From assembly GCA_964428835.1 (NCBI GenBank), contig CAYRZQ010000016.1:1-64000 (forward strand): a stretch of 64,000 nt of DNA, in the 5' to 3' direction. Each line of letters opens with the position of its first letter. The first letter of the stretch is position 1. Shown here in pieces: positions 41,465 through 50,319 of the stretch. The stretch comes from JAIXWP01 sp964428835. GTDB lineage: Bacteria; Bacteroidota; Bacteroidia; Flavobacteriales_D; Sanyastnellaceae. The notes under the pieces were generated by a model. The model saw nothing but the letters and a program-made list of their open reading frames with translations. It was not told where the DNA came from and searched no databases. The translations under genes and the position numbers were made by a program.

Positions 41465-43347
41465 TGAGCCTTATTTATTAAATTGGGTAGAGAGATTGTA
41501 AATGTAGTGCCCTTTTGAAGCTTTGATTCCAAGTGAATACTTCCTCCAAGGCGTTGTACCATTTCTTTGCATATATATAATCCTAAGCCTGAGCCTACTG
41601 ACTGATTGCTCAAGCGATAAAACATGTTGAATACGTTCTCAAATTTTTCATTAGGAATTCCCTCTCCGTTGTCAGCGACCTTTATTTCAGCGATATCTTC
41701 ATTGACAGAGAAAGAGAAAGACACCCTTTTCTCTTTGCAATCTGGACGCTGGTATTTCACAGCATTTGTCAAGAGATTATTGATAATTGTAAAGACGCGC
41801 GTTCTATCTGAATAAAATTCCACTGAAGCCTTCCCTTCGACAAGAAATAAAATTCCTTTAGCTTGCTCCATGAATTTGATATTCTCAATAAAAGTCTCCG
41901 CCATTTCTTGAAGGTTCAAAAGCTCTGGCGCGACCTCCAGTCGTGCATTTCTGCTATAATCTATAATACTCTTTATAATGGCGTCAGAGCGTTGAATACT
42001 CGTTTTCATCATTCCATAGAGCGCGTGCAAATCCTCATTCTCAGGATAAAAGTCTTCACACATCTCTATAAGACCTAATACAGAAAGCAGCGGAGCTCTT
42101 AAATCATGAGATGTGCTATATACAAAGCGGTCTATTTCTTCATTCGTTTTTTCGAGCTGTACATTTTTAGCCCTTAATTCTTCTTCTGCCGATTTTCTCT
42201 CAGTGATATCTCTTGAATTCACCACTACCCCTTTTATTGCGGGATTGGCCAACTGGTTATTGCCTTGGGCTTCCATTTGAATATAATGCCCGTACTTGCT
42301 CTTAAATCTAAACTCAATCAGTACAGAATAACCTTCGACTCTAACGCTCTCTTTGAAGATATCAGCAACATGTTCAAGATCATCAGGATGAACGAATTCC
42401 CAAACACTTTTACCCACTAACTCTTCTTCGTCATATCCCAAAACATTTTTTACAGAAGCAGATTGATAGAGTATTTTTCCTTGAATATCTAATAATGTGA
42501 TTACATCACTGATATTGGCTACAAGAGATTTAAAGCGCTGCTCGCTCCAACTAAGGGTTTCCAAAACCCGCTTGCTATCTGTGATATCTAAACAAGCGCC
42601 GTGCATTTTTATTGGATTACCATCTTCACCCAGAAGTACCGCGCCCCATGATCTCAGGTGCCGCTCAGTGCCATTCGGTCTGACAATCCTTTCTTCAAAT
42701 TGAACGGATGATTTAGATGTCAGTGCTTTCAAAATATGCTTCTCAACACGCTCCCTATCTTCTGGATGTACCAATTGAAGATACCCTTCAAAAGTCGCAT
42801 TAAAGCTAACAGGATCTACTCCATAAATTGAATATAGCTCATCAGACCAGGTGACCACATTCGTTTTAATATCCCATTGCCAACTACCTAACGAAGCCAG
42901 ATTTTGGGCATGACGCATTATAAGACTCGTTTCTCTCAACGACTCAATTGCTTGCTTCCGCTCCCTTCGTATCACAACTTCTTTTAGCTCCCTGTCCACA
43001 ACCGACCCCAAACGCGCGAGCTTATCTTTCATTAGATAATCACTGGCACCTTTTCTCATTATGTTGACAGCTATCTCTTCGCCTACTGTGCCCGAAATCA
43101 ATATGAAAGGAATATCCAATCCCGACATCTTTAACTGTTCCAATGCCTCCTCACCACCGAACCCAGGAATTAAATAATCTGAAATAATAATGTCCCACTT
43201 CTTCATTCGCAAAGCCTCTTGCATCAGTTCTGCGGTATCAACGCGTGCAGCATCAATCCTCAAGCCGGAGCGTTCCAGCTCTCGAGTGATTAAGGCAAAA
43301 TCACTATCATTATCTTCAACAACTAATACAGCTATTTTCGAATTCAT
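41461..43347 (-). CDS. REC-PAS-PAS-histidine kinase (628 aa)
   Basis: Receiver at residues 1-125 (VEDNDSDFALITRELE and IIISDYLIPGFGGEE), two PAS/PAC domains (about 145-265 and 270-395), a HisKA dimerisation helix with H414 in STSHDLRAPLLSV, and a HATPase with DNGEGIP and GSGLGLYICKEM. No membrane segments, so it acts in the cytoplasm. The receiver at the front suggests that it is controlled by an upstream kinase, such as the one at 43796. Its start overlaps the response regulator at 43344 by four bases. Confidence 0.9.
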   Translation of the reverse strand: MNSKIAVLVVEDNDSDFALITRELERSGLRIDAARVDTAELMQEALRMKKWDIIISDYLIPGFGGEEALEQLKMSGLDIPFILISGTVGEEIAVNIMRKGASDYLMKDKLARLGSVVDRELKEVVIRRERKQAIESLRETSLIMRHAQNLASLGSWQWDIKTNVVTWSDELYSIYGVDPVSFNATFEGYLQLVHPEDRERVEKHILKALTSKSSVQFEERIVRPNGTERHLRSWGAVLLGEDGNPIKMHGACLDITDSKRVLETLSWSEQRFKSLVANISDVITLLDIQGKILYQSASVKNVLGYDEEELVGKSVWEFVHPDDLEHVADIFKESVRVEGYSVLIEFRFKSKYGHYIQMEAQGNNQLANPAIKGVVVNSRDITERKSAEEELRAKNVQLEKTNEEIDRFVYSTSHDLRAPLLSVLGLIEMCEDFYPENEDLHALYGMMKTSIQRSDAIIKSIIDYSRNARLEVAPELLNLQEMAETFIENIKFMEQAKGILFLVEGKASVEFYSDRTRVFTIINNLLTNAVKYQRPDCKEKRVSFSFSVNEDIAEIKVADNGEGIPNEKFENVFNMFYRLSNQSVGSGLGLYICKEMVQRLGGSIHLESKLQKGTTFTISLPNLINKAQ

Positions 43348-43793
43348 ACACCCTCATTTATTATGCGTGGTGGTTCATTGATAACCATCCAGTACATTCC
43401 AATCTGAGCTACCAGATCGGAGAATTTTTCAAAGTCAACTGGCTTGATGATATAGCTATTGGCGCCAAGCTCATAGGCTTGTTCCAAGTCTCTGTGCTCG
43501 GAGCTCGTCGTCAACATCACCACAAGTATTTTTTTTAAATACGCGTTCGTCTTAATAAAGCGAAGTACCTCCAGCCCACTCATCACCGGTAGATTCACAT
43601 CGAGTAAAACAAGTAAAGGTGTGTCCATTTTTCGCTTTTCACTTGATGCAAATTCACTCAAGTAGTCAATCGCTGATTGACCATTGTCAAAAATCTTCAA
43701 TGGATTGGCGATACGAGCTTTTTTGAACGCTCTTTTCGTGAGCTCCACATCACTCGGATTGTCTTCTATTAATATGATTTCTCTAGTATACAT
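43344..43793 (-). CDS. Rcp1-like response regulator (149 aa)
   Basis: Receiver of the Rcp1 type: LIEDNPSDVELTKRAFKKAR, D65 in VLLDVNLPVMSGLEVL, VMLTTSSEHRDLEQAYELGA and IIKPVDFEKF. Rcp1-like proteins partner with phytochrome or PAS histidine kinases in other bacteria. It begins two bases after the stop of the 775-residue kinase and overlaps the next kinase by four bases. No output domain. Confidence 0.9.
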   Translation of the reverse strand: MYTREIILIEDNPSDVELTKRAFKKARIANPLKIFDNGQSAIDYLSEFASSEKRKMDTPLLVLLDVNLPVMSGLEVLRFIKTNAYLKKILVVMLTTSSEHRDLEQAYELGANSYIIKPVDFEKFSDLVAQIGMYWMVINEPPRIINEGV

Positions 43794-43795
43794 TT

Positions 43796-46123
43796 TCAGT
43801 TATTTGGCATTACAATACTCACTTTTGTTCCGGAACCAATTTCACTTTCTATGTGAATGTTTCCTTTATGCGCATTCACCACACGCTTCACGGTGGCTAG
43901 GCCAATGCCCGTTCCGTTAAACTCTGATTTTCTGTGAAAGCGCTGAAATGGAGTGTACAAAGTTTTTGCATTTTCTACATTAAAACCAGCTCCATTATCC
44001 TCAAATATCAATATGCTTTCAAAGCCCTCAATGACCGAACTAAATTTTATTTTTGGATGCTCAACTTTAGACGAAAACTTGATTGCATTTGATAAAATAT
44101 TTTCTAATGCAACCTTGGTTAATGCCTTGTCGCCTCGTATCATAACATCATTCTGGATCTCGAAGGTGTAGCTTGAACAATCCATCGATAATTTATAACG
44201 TTCGATAATTGCCTTAATTAAATCAGTCACTGAGAAAACCTCCGACTTAAAGTGATGCCGCGTCACTCTTGATAAGGTAAGCAGCCCTTCAATTAACTCA
44301 TTCATGTGCGCAGCTTCACTGATCACTCTATCAATATATTCATGTGCTTGCGCATCGAGTTTATCACCATAATCTTCTTTGAGCGCAGTAGTCCAACCAT
44401 TGATTCCTCGAAGCGGAGCTCTCAAGTCATGAGAAACACTATATGCAAATGCTTCTAATTCTTCATTCGTATTTTGTAATTGTTCTTTGCTCGATCTAAG
44501 ATCTTCTTCCCAGCGCTTGCGTTCTGTAATATCAAGGGCAGTGCCCACTAAGGTGATGGTGCGCCCATTAGCGTCTCTCACAGCCATACCCTTCGCAAGA
44601 ACCCAACCTGAGGAGCCATCGGGTCTAAAGAGCGGCAAATCCAACTCATAAGAAATACCCTCATTTATGGCATCCCTGACTTTTTCCGATAAAATTTCAA
44701 AATGCTGTGCTCCAAAAAATTTACGATGTTCTTCAAAATTTGGAGGAATCTCGCCCACAGGAACTCCCATAATTACATAAAGTTCGGGCGACCATTTGAT
44801 CGTATTATTCAGGATGTCAAACTCCCATGAACCAAGTTTCGCGAGCTTCTGAGCTTCACGCAACAGAAACTCACTACGCATCAACTCAGCGGTGCGGATT
44901 TTTACCTTTTCATCGAGCTCCGCATTCAAAAGAAGAATCTCTTCTTCTTTTTTCTTCAAATCTGTAATATCTCTAAGACTAAACACCATCCCTCGAATCT
45001 CTGGTATATGCGATTGATTGATACCTGAGGCTTGCATCCATCTATAGTATCCTTCTTTATGCAACGCTCGATAATCTATGGTGAGCACGTCGCCATCATT
45101 CTTCATCTCGTCCCATCGCAATGGTAAGTCATCGGGATGAATAAACAATTCCACAGGTATCTTCAAAAACTCTTCTACCGTATATCCCAACATTTTTTCA
45201 ATGTTCGGACTGACATACAAAACCTGTTCTGGAGTCGTTACTATATAAACATCATTGCCATTTTGAATCAATGAACGGAACCGCGCTTGCTCTTTACTTA
45301 GCCTTGCTTCGGCCTCCATTTGAGCGGTGACATCGATAAGTACCGATGTCCATTGCGTTCCGGTGCCTTCTACTCTTACTGGTTCTCCCCGACCCTGCAA
45401 CCAAACCGAAGTATTTTCATCATGATTCACTTTCCACTTGTAAAACCAAGAGCTACAATTCTTTTCTGATTCGCTCATGGATTCAATAAATCCAGGAATA
45501 AATTCAGGATCAATTTTACTCCAAAGTGAACTTAAGTCGCTCACCGCTTCCGCTGGAGTAACTTTATAGAGATCATAAATTCCTTCGCTCACAAAATTTA
45601 ATTGTTCGCGTCCATCGGAATATCTAGTATAGCGCATTACGGCACCTGGAATCGTGCGGTAGACACTATCCAGTAAATCATCCTTGCTCTGAAGTTCTTT
45701 TTGCTTGTTTATAAACTGTTCCGTGACATCAATGTGTATTCCCAACATTCGCGTTGGCTTACCATCAATGAAATTTACTACACGACCGCGGCAATGAATG
45801 TACATCAAATGACCATCAGCATGCGTGTAGCGCACAATTTGATCATACATAGGAGACTTACCCGCGTAGTGATCTTCCCATAATCCTTGAGAAATTTTAT
45901 AATCTTCCTCATTGATAATTTCCATTATCAATTCAAATGAATCTTTGGGAAGGTTATCCTTGTCGTACCCAAAAGTCTCCCAAAATCTGTAGTTCATCCA
46001 GATATGTGTGGGCTCATCGACGTTGAGGTACCACATGCCATCGGAAACGGAATTTTGAATGAAATCAAAAATTCCGTCATCATTTCTCACAAGGTCATAC
46101 AATTCCTGTTCGAGATAACGCAT
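43796..46123 (-). CDS. Multi-PAS histidine kinase (775 aa)
   Basis: Four or five PAS domains (about residues 15-140, 150-270, 280-400, 425-540), the first containing FETFGYD-type strands, then HisKA with H565 in SVSHDLRAPLRGI, and HATPase with EDNGAGFN and GTGIGLATVKRV. No transmembrane segment is present, so the signal is probably cytosolic. As the first gene of the four-gene operon it may start a phosphorelay through the Rcp1-like regulator to the second kinase. The ligand is unknown. Confidence 0.9.
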   Translation of the reverse strand: MRYLEQELYDLVRNDDGIFDFIQNSVSDGMWYLNVDEPTHIWMNYRFWETFGYDKDNLPKDSFELIMEIINEEDYKISQGLWEDHYAGKSPMYDQIVRYTHADGHLMYIHCRGRVVNFIDGKPTRMLGIHIDVTEQFINKQKELQSKDDLLDSVYRTIPGAVMRYTRYSDGREQLNFVSEGIYDLYKVTPAEAVSDLSSLWSKIDPEFIPGFIESMSESEKNCSSWFYKWKVNHDENTSVWLQGRGEPVRVEGTGTQWTSVLIDVTAQMEAEARLSKEQARFRSLIQNGNDVYIVTTPEQVLYVSPNIEKMLGYTVEEFLKIPVELFIHPDDLPLRWDEMKNDGDVLTIDYRALHKEGYYRWMQASGINQSHIPEIRGMVFSLRDITDLKKKEEEILLLNAELDEKVKIRTAELMRSEFLLREAQKLAKLGSWEFDILNNTIKWSPELYVIMGVPVGEIPPNFEEHRKFFGAQHFEILSEKVRDAINEGISYELDLPLFRPDGSSGWVLAKGMAVRDANGRTITLVGTALDITERKRWEEDLRSSKEQLQNTNEELEAFAYSVSHDLRAPLRGINGWTTALKEDYGDKLDAQAHEYIDRVISEAAHMNELIEGLLTLSRVTRHHFKSEVFSVTDLIKAIIERYKLSMDCSSYTFEIQNDVMIRGDKALTKVALENILSNAIKFSSKVEHPKIKFSSVIEGFESILIFEDNGAGFNVENAKTLYTPFQRFHRKSEFNGTGIGLATVKRVVNAHKGNIHIESEIGSGTKVSIVMPNN

Positions 46124-46189
46124 GGCTAGTCAATTAAGTAGGTCAAGATATCATTACAAGATTAAACATTTTTAATTAGAAAAACAAAT

Positions 46190-46216
46190 AACCCGCTATA
46201 TTTCTAGTTGCGGGTT
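46190..46216 (-). terminator. Terminator after the tricorn-like protease gene
   Basis: AACCCGC (46190-46196) pairs with GCGGGTT (46210-46216) over a 13-base loop. On the minus strand it is followed by ATTTGTTTTT. It lies 19 bases after the stop at 46235. Confidence 0.6.
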
Positions 46217-46234
46217 TAAAAAAATATTATAACA

Positions 46235-49200
46235 CTACTTTAGTAGCACTTCACATGCCTTCTCAAGTTGAAGGTCTCTTCCTTGAATTACGCTCTCAAA
46301 TGTATTTCGTACCTCATAATCCGGCATTAATTCCTGATTTTCCAAAATTTGTCCATTCAAATCAACGGTGGCTACTTGCGGGATACCGAACATCACTCCA
46401 TTCTGTAAAAATTCCCACCATACCGCTGTTCCTGTTCCCGCAACGGGCATTCCAACCAAAGGTCCAATGCCAAGAGTCTTATATGTATATGGGAATAAAT
46501 GAGCATCGGAGTAATTACCTTCGTTCATTACCACCGCGCTTTTCTTGGTCCATTTGAACTGTGGTTCATTACCCAACTTTTGACCTCTGGGGAAAAAACT
46601 CATGTATGGACGACCAGATAAAAATGTAGCCAAGTCATCATGCAACCATCCACCGCCATTGAAACGGGTATCCACTACCAAGCCCTTTTTAAACGCATAC
46701 TTTCCTAAAGCCTGATCATAAACGACTCTATAACTTCTGTCGTCCATACCTCTTACGTGAACATATCCTAATTCTCCTTTTGATACGCTATCTACAATAA
46801 ATCGGCATCTCTCCACCCAACGTTCATACATCAACGCGCCCTCATATCCGATGTTCACCGGCTTCACCACCTCTTCCCAACGATTTCCGCTCGCTGGGTC
46901 AAACAAAGACAACAACGTTTGCTGCCTATCCTTTTTATTCAAGAGATTATAATAATTACTGTTTGCTGTAATCGTCTGACCATCGATCTTTTCAATTACC
47001 ATTCCCGCCTTCACTTTCGAATCACTCTTGAAAACAGGATTCTTTGGAAGAACCTCAGCAATTTTCACTCCCTCTCCGCGATAAGTCTGATCATAAATAA
47101 CAGCAAGCGATGCCGTGCGATCACCATCAGGACGATTAAAATTATATGCTCCCGTGTGACTGGCATTCAATTCTCCCAAGAGCTCGCTCATCAATTCTGC
47201 AAAATCATACTCATTCGCGATATCCTTGACTTTACGCGCATACTCTTTTTTATAAAAATCCCATTTCACACCTTGAAGATTTTCTACAAAAAACTTCTTC
47301 TCTACTTGCCTCCATATATGATGAAATAAATATTCGCGCTCAGCAGATGAAGCAACTGTCATTTCTCCTCCTACAGGAAGTGGCTTCATTTCTCCACTCT
47401 CCATATTTATTTTCATAATAGACCCGCCAGCATAGACCAACAATTGCTTTCCAACCGTATCTGCGACAATTGCTCCCGGACCAGCCAGCTTAGTGACCAC
47501 CTTCGTTTCCCTCGTACGCAAATTGGTTTGCCATAAATTAAAATCCTTGTCAACTTGTCCTATATAAAACAGTTTGCTACCATCGTCTGTCACATAAGCA
47601 CTGGATAAATTAGATGAATGTATCGTTAGACGAACTTTTCGGTCTTTAAATCCATCTACATCCAATTTTAAGGGTTCTATAACCTTTTCTTCCTTTTTTT
47701 CTTCCTCTTTCTTGCCTTTCTTTTTCTTCGTTTCCTCCTCCTTGGCAGGTTCTTTTTCCTTCTCTAATTTTTCTTTCGCCTCTTTGTATAAAGCATATTC
47801 CTCTTCACTCATCTTAAACTCTTCATAAGCTTCTGCTGTGAAGAATGATGCATATACATCTGATTGACCGCCCCAACTCGCGTGATTTTTCATCCCGTCT
47901 TTGGCACTAAACCAAATGGCCATCTTCCCTTTCATCATCCATGAAGCTACATCTGCACCATAACCACTCTCTGATAGATTGCGAATCTCTCCTTTTCCAT
48001 CAGCCGAAACCAAACCAATTTGGGTGATCCACTGCTCACCTGGCAAATAGTTTACGAGAAACCACTTACCATCTGGTGACCATTCATAATGCTGGTCTCC
48101 GTCTGCATACGAGTAGTTGTTTTTGGCAGGAACAATCAGACGCGATTGTTTTGAAGCAATATTATAAACCTTTAATGAGGTGCGGTCCTCCAAGTAAGCC
48201 ACCTCTTTACCATCAGGCGAAAATGATGGCTGGAAAACTTCATTCTCACTCGAAATCAAAAGTTCTTCCTTCAAGACGGTCGATGTGAAGAAATACAATT
48301 CTTCCTTGCGGGTCAGCGTCGATGTATAGACCTTCCAACTTCCGTTTCGCTCGCCGGCATAAAGCAAAGTGCGGCTATCCGGAGAAAAACTCACGTTGCG
48401 CTCTTGCTCTGGAGTAAAAGTGATGCGCTTGGTAGTTCCCTCACTCATGCTCGCTACAAATACTTCACCTCTAAAGATGAAAGCAATCTCTTTACCATTA
48501 GGCGCCACAGCAAATTCTGAAGGAGCAGTCACAGGGAGAACAGCCACAGGATTACGTTGTACATCTTGAATGAACCGAACATTCACTCGGGTAGGCTCTG
48601 CTCCATCTCGCATGGTGTATAATTCACCGTGTTGATTAAAACAAAGCAAGCCTGTATTGCTAATGGTCAACTGGCGAACAGGATGATCTTTGAAAAAAGA
48701 AACCTGTACCGGTTGAGACTCTCCGATCTTCTGTTTTACAATATTAAAATTACCAAAGATCTCACTTAGGTAATAAATGGTCTGACCATCACTGCCGAAC
48801 ACTGGTGATAAATCTTCCCCTTTATAGGGAGAAAGCCGCTCATGCTTTTTCGTGTTTGCATTATAAATCCAAATATCACGTGTCACCGAAGAAGTATGAT
48901 GTTTGCGCCAATAGTTTTCATAACCTTTCACATCTTCATAGACCAAAAGATTCGATGCGCTGTTCCACTTTGCATTGATTGCAGGAGTAGTTAGGACCAT
49001 CACCTCTCTTCCTCCTTTCACGGGTATTTCATATAACTCCCCCAATCCGCCCGTTGGATACATTTGATTCTTGACATCATCTGTACGGTCTGAATAAAAA
49101 TAAACTTTCGAATCATCCCCACTAAAATCCGAAGGTTGATCATCGGAACTATGATATGTCAATCGGTTGGCGACGCCTCCAGAAGACGGAATGATATAGA

Positions 49201-49465
49201 CATCAAAATTCCCATTTCGATCAGAAGCAAATGCTATTGTTTTACCATCATGACTCCATACTGGCATGAAATCGTATGAAGAATGTACCGTTAAAGGTGT
49301 TGCAATACCCCCGTTACTTGGTACTGTATATATATCTCCTTTATAGGAAAATGCAATGGTGCTCCCGTCAGGTGAAATAGCTGGATATCGCAACCAAAGC
49401 GAGTCTGTTTGGGCAAAAGCCACAGACGATAAAGCCAAAAAAATGGCAGACAACAGTTTGTGCAT
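46235..49465 (-). CDS. Tricorn-like S41 peptidase (1076 aa)
   Basis: Signal peptide MHKLLSAIFLALSSVAFAQ. Residues about 25-500 carry PD40/WD-like propeller repeats (AISPDGSTIAFSYKGD, WSHDGKTIAFASDRNG and others), then a Lys/Glu-rich linker (KEKLEKEKEPAKEEE and on, near 570-615), a second propeller part, a tricorn C1-type helical part, PDZ (PKNPVFKSDSKVKAGMVIEK) and the S41 core, with MNEGNYSDAHLFPYTYK holding the nucleophile Ser. It breaks down peptides in the periplasm. The very charged linker is the oddest part. Confidence 0.88.
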   Translation of the reverse strand: MHKLLSAIFLALSSVAFAQTDSLWLRYPAISPDGSTIAFSYKGDIYTVPSNGGIATPLTVHSSYDFMPVWSHDGKTIAFASDRNGNFDVYIIPSSGGVANRLTYHSSDDQPSDFSGDDSKVYFYSDRTDDVKNQMYPTGGLGELYEIPVKGGREVMVLTTPAINAKWNSASNLLVYEDVKGYENYWRKHHTSSVTRDIWIYNANTKKHERLSPYKGEDLSPVFGSDGQTIYYLSEIFGNFNIVKQKIGESQPVQVSFFKDHPVRQLTISNTGLLCFNQHGELYTMRDGAEPTRVNVRFIQDVQRNPVAVLPVTAPSEFAVAPNGKEIAFIFRGEVFVASMSEGTTKRITFTPEQERNVSFSPDSRTLLYAGERNGSWKVYTSTLTRKEELYFFTSTVLKEELLISSENEVFQPSFSPDGKEVAYLEDRTSLKVYNIASKQSRLIVPAKNNYSYADGDQHYEWSPDGKWFLVNYLPGEQWITQIGLVSADGKGEIRNLSESGYGADVASWMMKGKMAIWFSAKDGMKNHASWGGQSDVYASFFTAEAYEEFKMSEEEYALYKEAKEKLEKEKEPAKEEETKKKKGKKEEEKKEEKVIEPLKLDVDGFKDRKVRLTIHSSNLSSAYVTDDGSKLFYIGQVDKDFNLWQTNLRTRETKVVTKLAGPGAIVADTVGKQLLVYAGGSIMKINMESGEMKPLPVGGEMTVASSAEREYLFHHIWRQVEKKFFVENLQGVKWDFYKKEYARKVKDIANEYDFAELMSELLGELNASHTGAYNFNRPDGDRTASLAVIYDQTYRGEGVKIAEVLPKNPVFKSDSKVKAGMVIEKIDGQTITANSNYYNLLNKKDRQQTLLSLFDPASGNRWEEVVKPVNIGYEGALMYERWVERCRFIVDSVSKGELGYVHVRGMDDRSYRVVYDQALGKYAFKKGLVVDTRFNGGGWLHDDLATFLSGRPYMSFFPRGQKLGNEPQFKWTKKSAVVMNEGNYSDAHLFPYTYKTLGIGPLVGMPVAGTGTAVWWEFLQNGVMFGIPQVATVDLNGQILENQELMPDYEVRNTFESVIQGRDLQLEKACEVLLK

Positions 49466-49534
49466 GGCAATGATTTTGTAAAAGGCTAATTAAACAACTC
49501 CATTTCCAAGACACGAACCGTTCATCATCTTTTT

Positions 49535-49672
49535 CTACACTTCATCCAATTCATTATCCGTTGGCTTCACGCCCGCGCAAAAAAAGATCCTTTGCATGCC
49601 ATCATGATCATAGGCGCTTAAAAACTCAAGTAATATTCGCTCGCGTTCCCGATATTGATTTTTGTGATCCAT
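49535..49672 (-). CDS. Possible small protein (45 aa)
   Basis: ATG at plus 49670-49672 opens MDHKNQYRERERILLEFLSA and runs to TAG at 49535, with a plausible amphipathic helix at the start and FFCAGVKPTDNELDEV at the end. It lies in a gap of 405 bp between divergent genes, in front of the RND operon. There is no homology that I can name. The composition looks like protein, but a gene this short is uncertain. The remainder of the gap holds nothing I can name. Confidence 0.35.
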   Translation of the reverse strand: MDHKNQYRERERILLEFLSAYDHDGMQRIFFCAGVKPTDNELDEV

Positions 49673-49870
49673 AAGTGTAACTGTTTGTTAGGACTAAATT
49701 CTTGAAACAACTTCTTTCATTCAATACCACGAAAAGGTGATAATTCATTTTGAGCACATGATAAATATCACCTGCCCTTCCAGACATCCGATGAACTGCA
49801 CTTTTCCCAACAATGAATTATGTGACAAAGATTACCTTGACAAAAAGAATAGTTCCATTACCTTTGAAAC

Positions 49871-50260
49871 GTGAAAAGATTCATTCTCATACTTATCGTT
49901 TTGCAAACACTTTCTGTGCTTGTCTTTCGAACGAGCATTATCACAGAGGTGCTCAAGGTGAATGAATTTATAGAACACTTCATAGAGCACCGACAGCAAA
50001 ATGAAGATTTCAGCTTGATAGATTTTATTAAAATTCACTATATAGACAAACAAGTCTTTGACGAAGACTATGCACAAGACATGAGTCTTCCCTTCAAAAC
50101 TGCTTCCGCGCAATTTTCTGGTCCTATTGATATTACTCATAAAACTGAACTGAGCATTGTGACCACAGTTTGTCTAGAATGCAAAAAGAAATCTCTGCCA
50201 TCGGATTTGATATTATCTGATTGCTACGCGGGTGGAATATGGCAGCCACCGCGGGCTTGA
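49871..50260 (+). CDS. Small protein preceding a heavy-metal RND pump (129 aa)
   Basis: GTG 49871; signal or anchor segment (RFILILIVLQTLSVLVF); a His/Glu-rich stretch (EFIEHFIEHRQQNEDF); CLECKK and a C-terminal DCYAGGIWQPPRA. Bacteroidota cation-efflux operons often begin with a protein of this size ending in IWQPP. The role is unknown; the Cys and His residues would allow metal binding. It is the first gene of the operon, 59 bases before the pump. Confidence 0.65.
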   Translation: MKRFILILIVLQTLSVLVFRTSIITEVLKVNEFIEHFIEHRQQNEDFSLIDFIKIHYIDKQVFDEDYAQDMSLPFKTASAQFSGPIDITHKTELSIVTTVCLECKKKSLPSDLILSDCYAGGIWQPPRA

Positions 50261-50319
50261 TTTAGAAAACTCCTACTCTTCTAAATCATTTTTTTCATAT
50301 TTTATTAATAAGCTTTACT

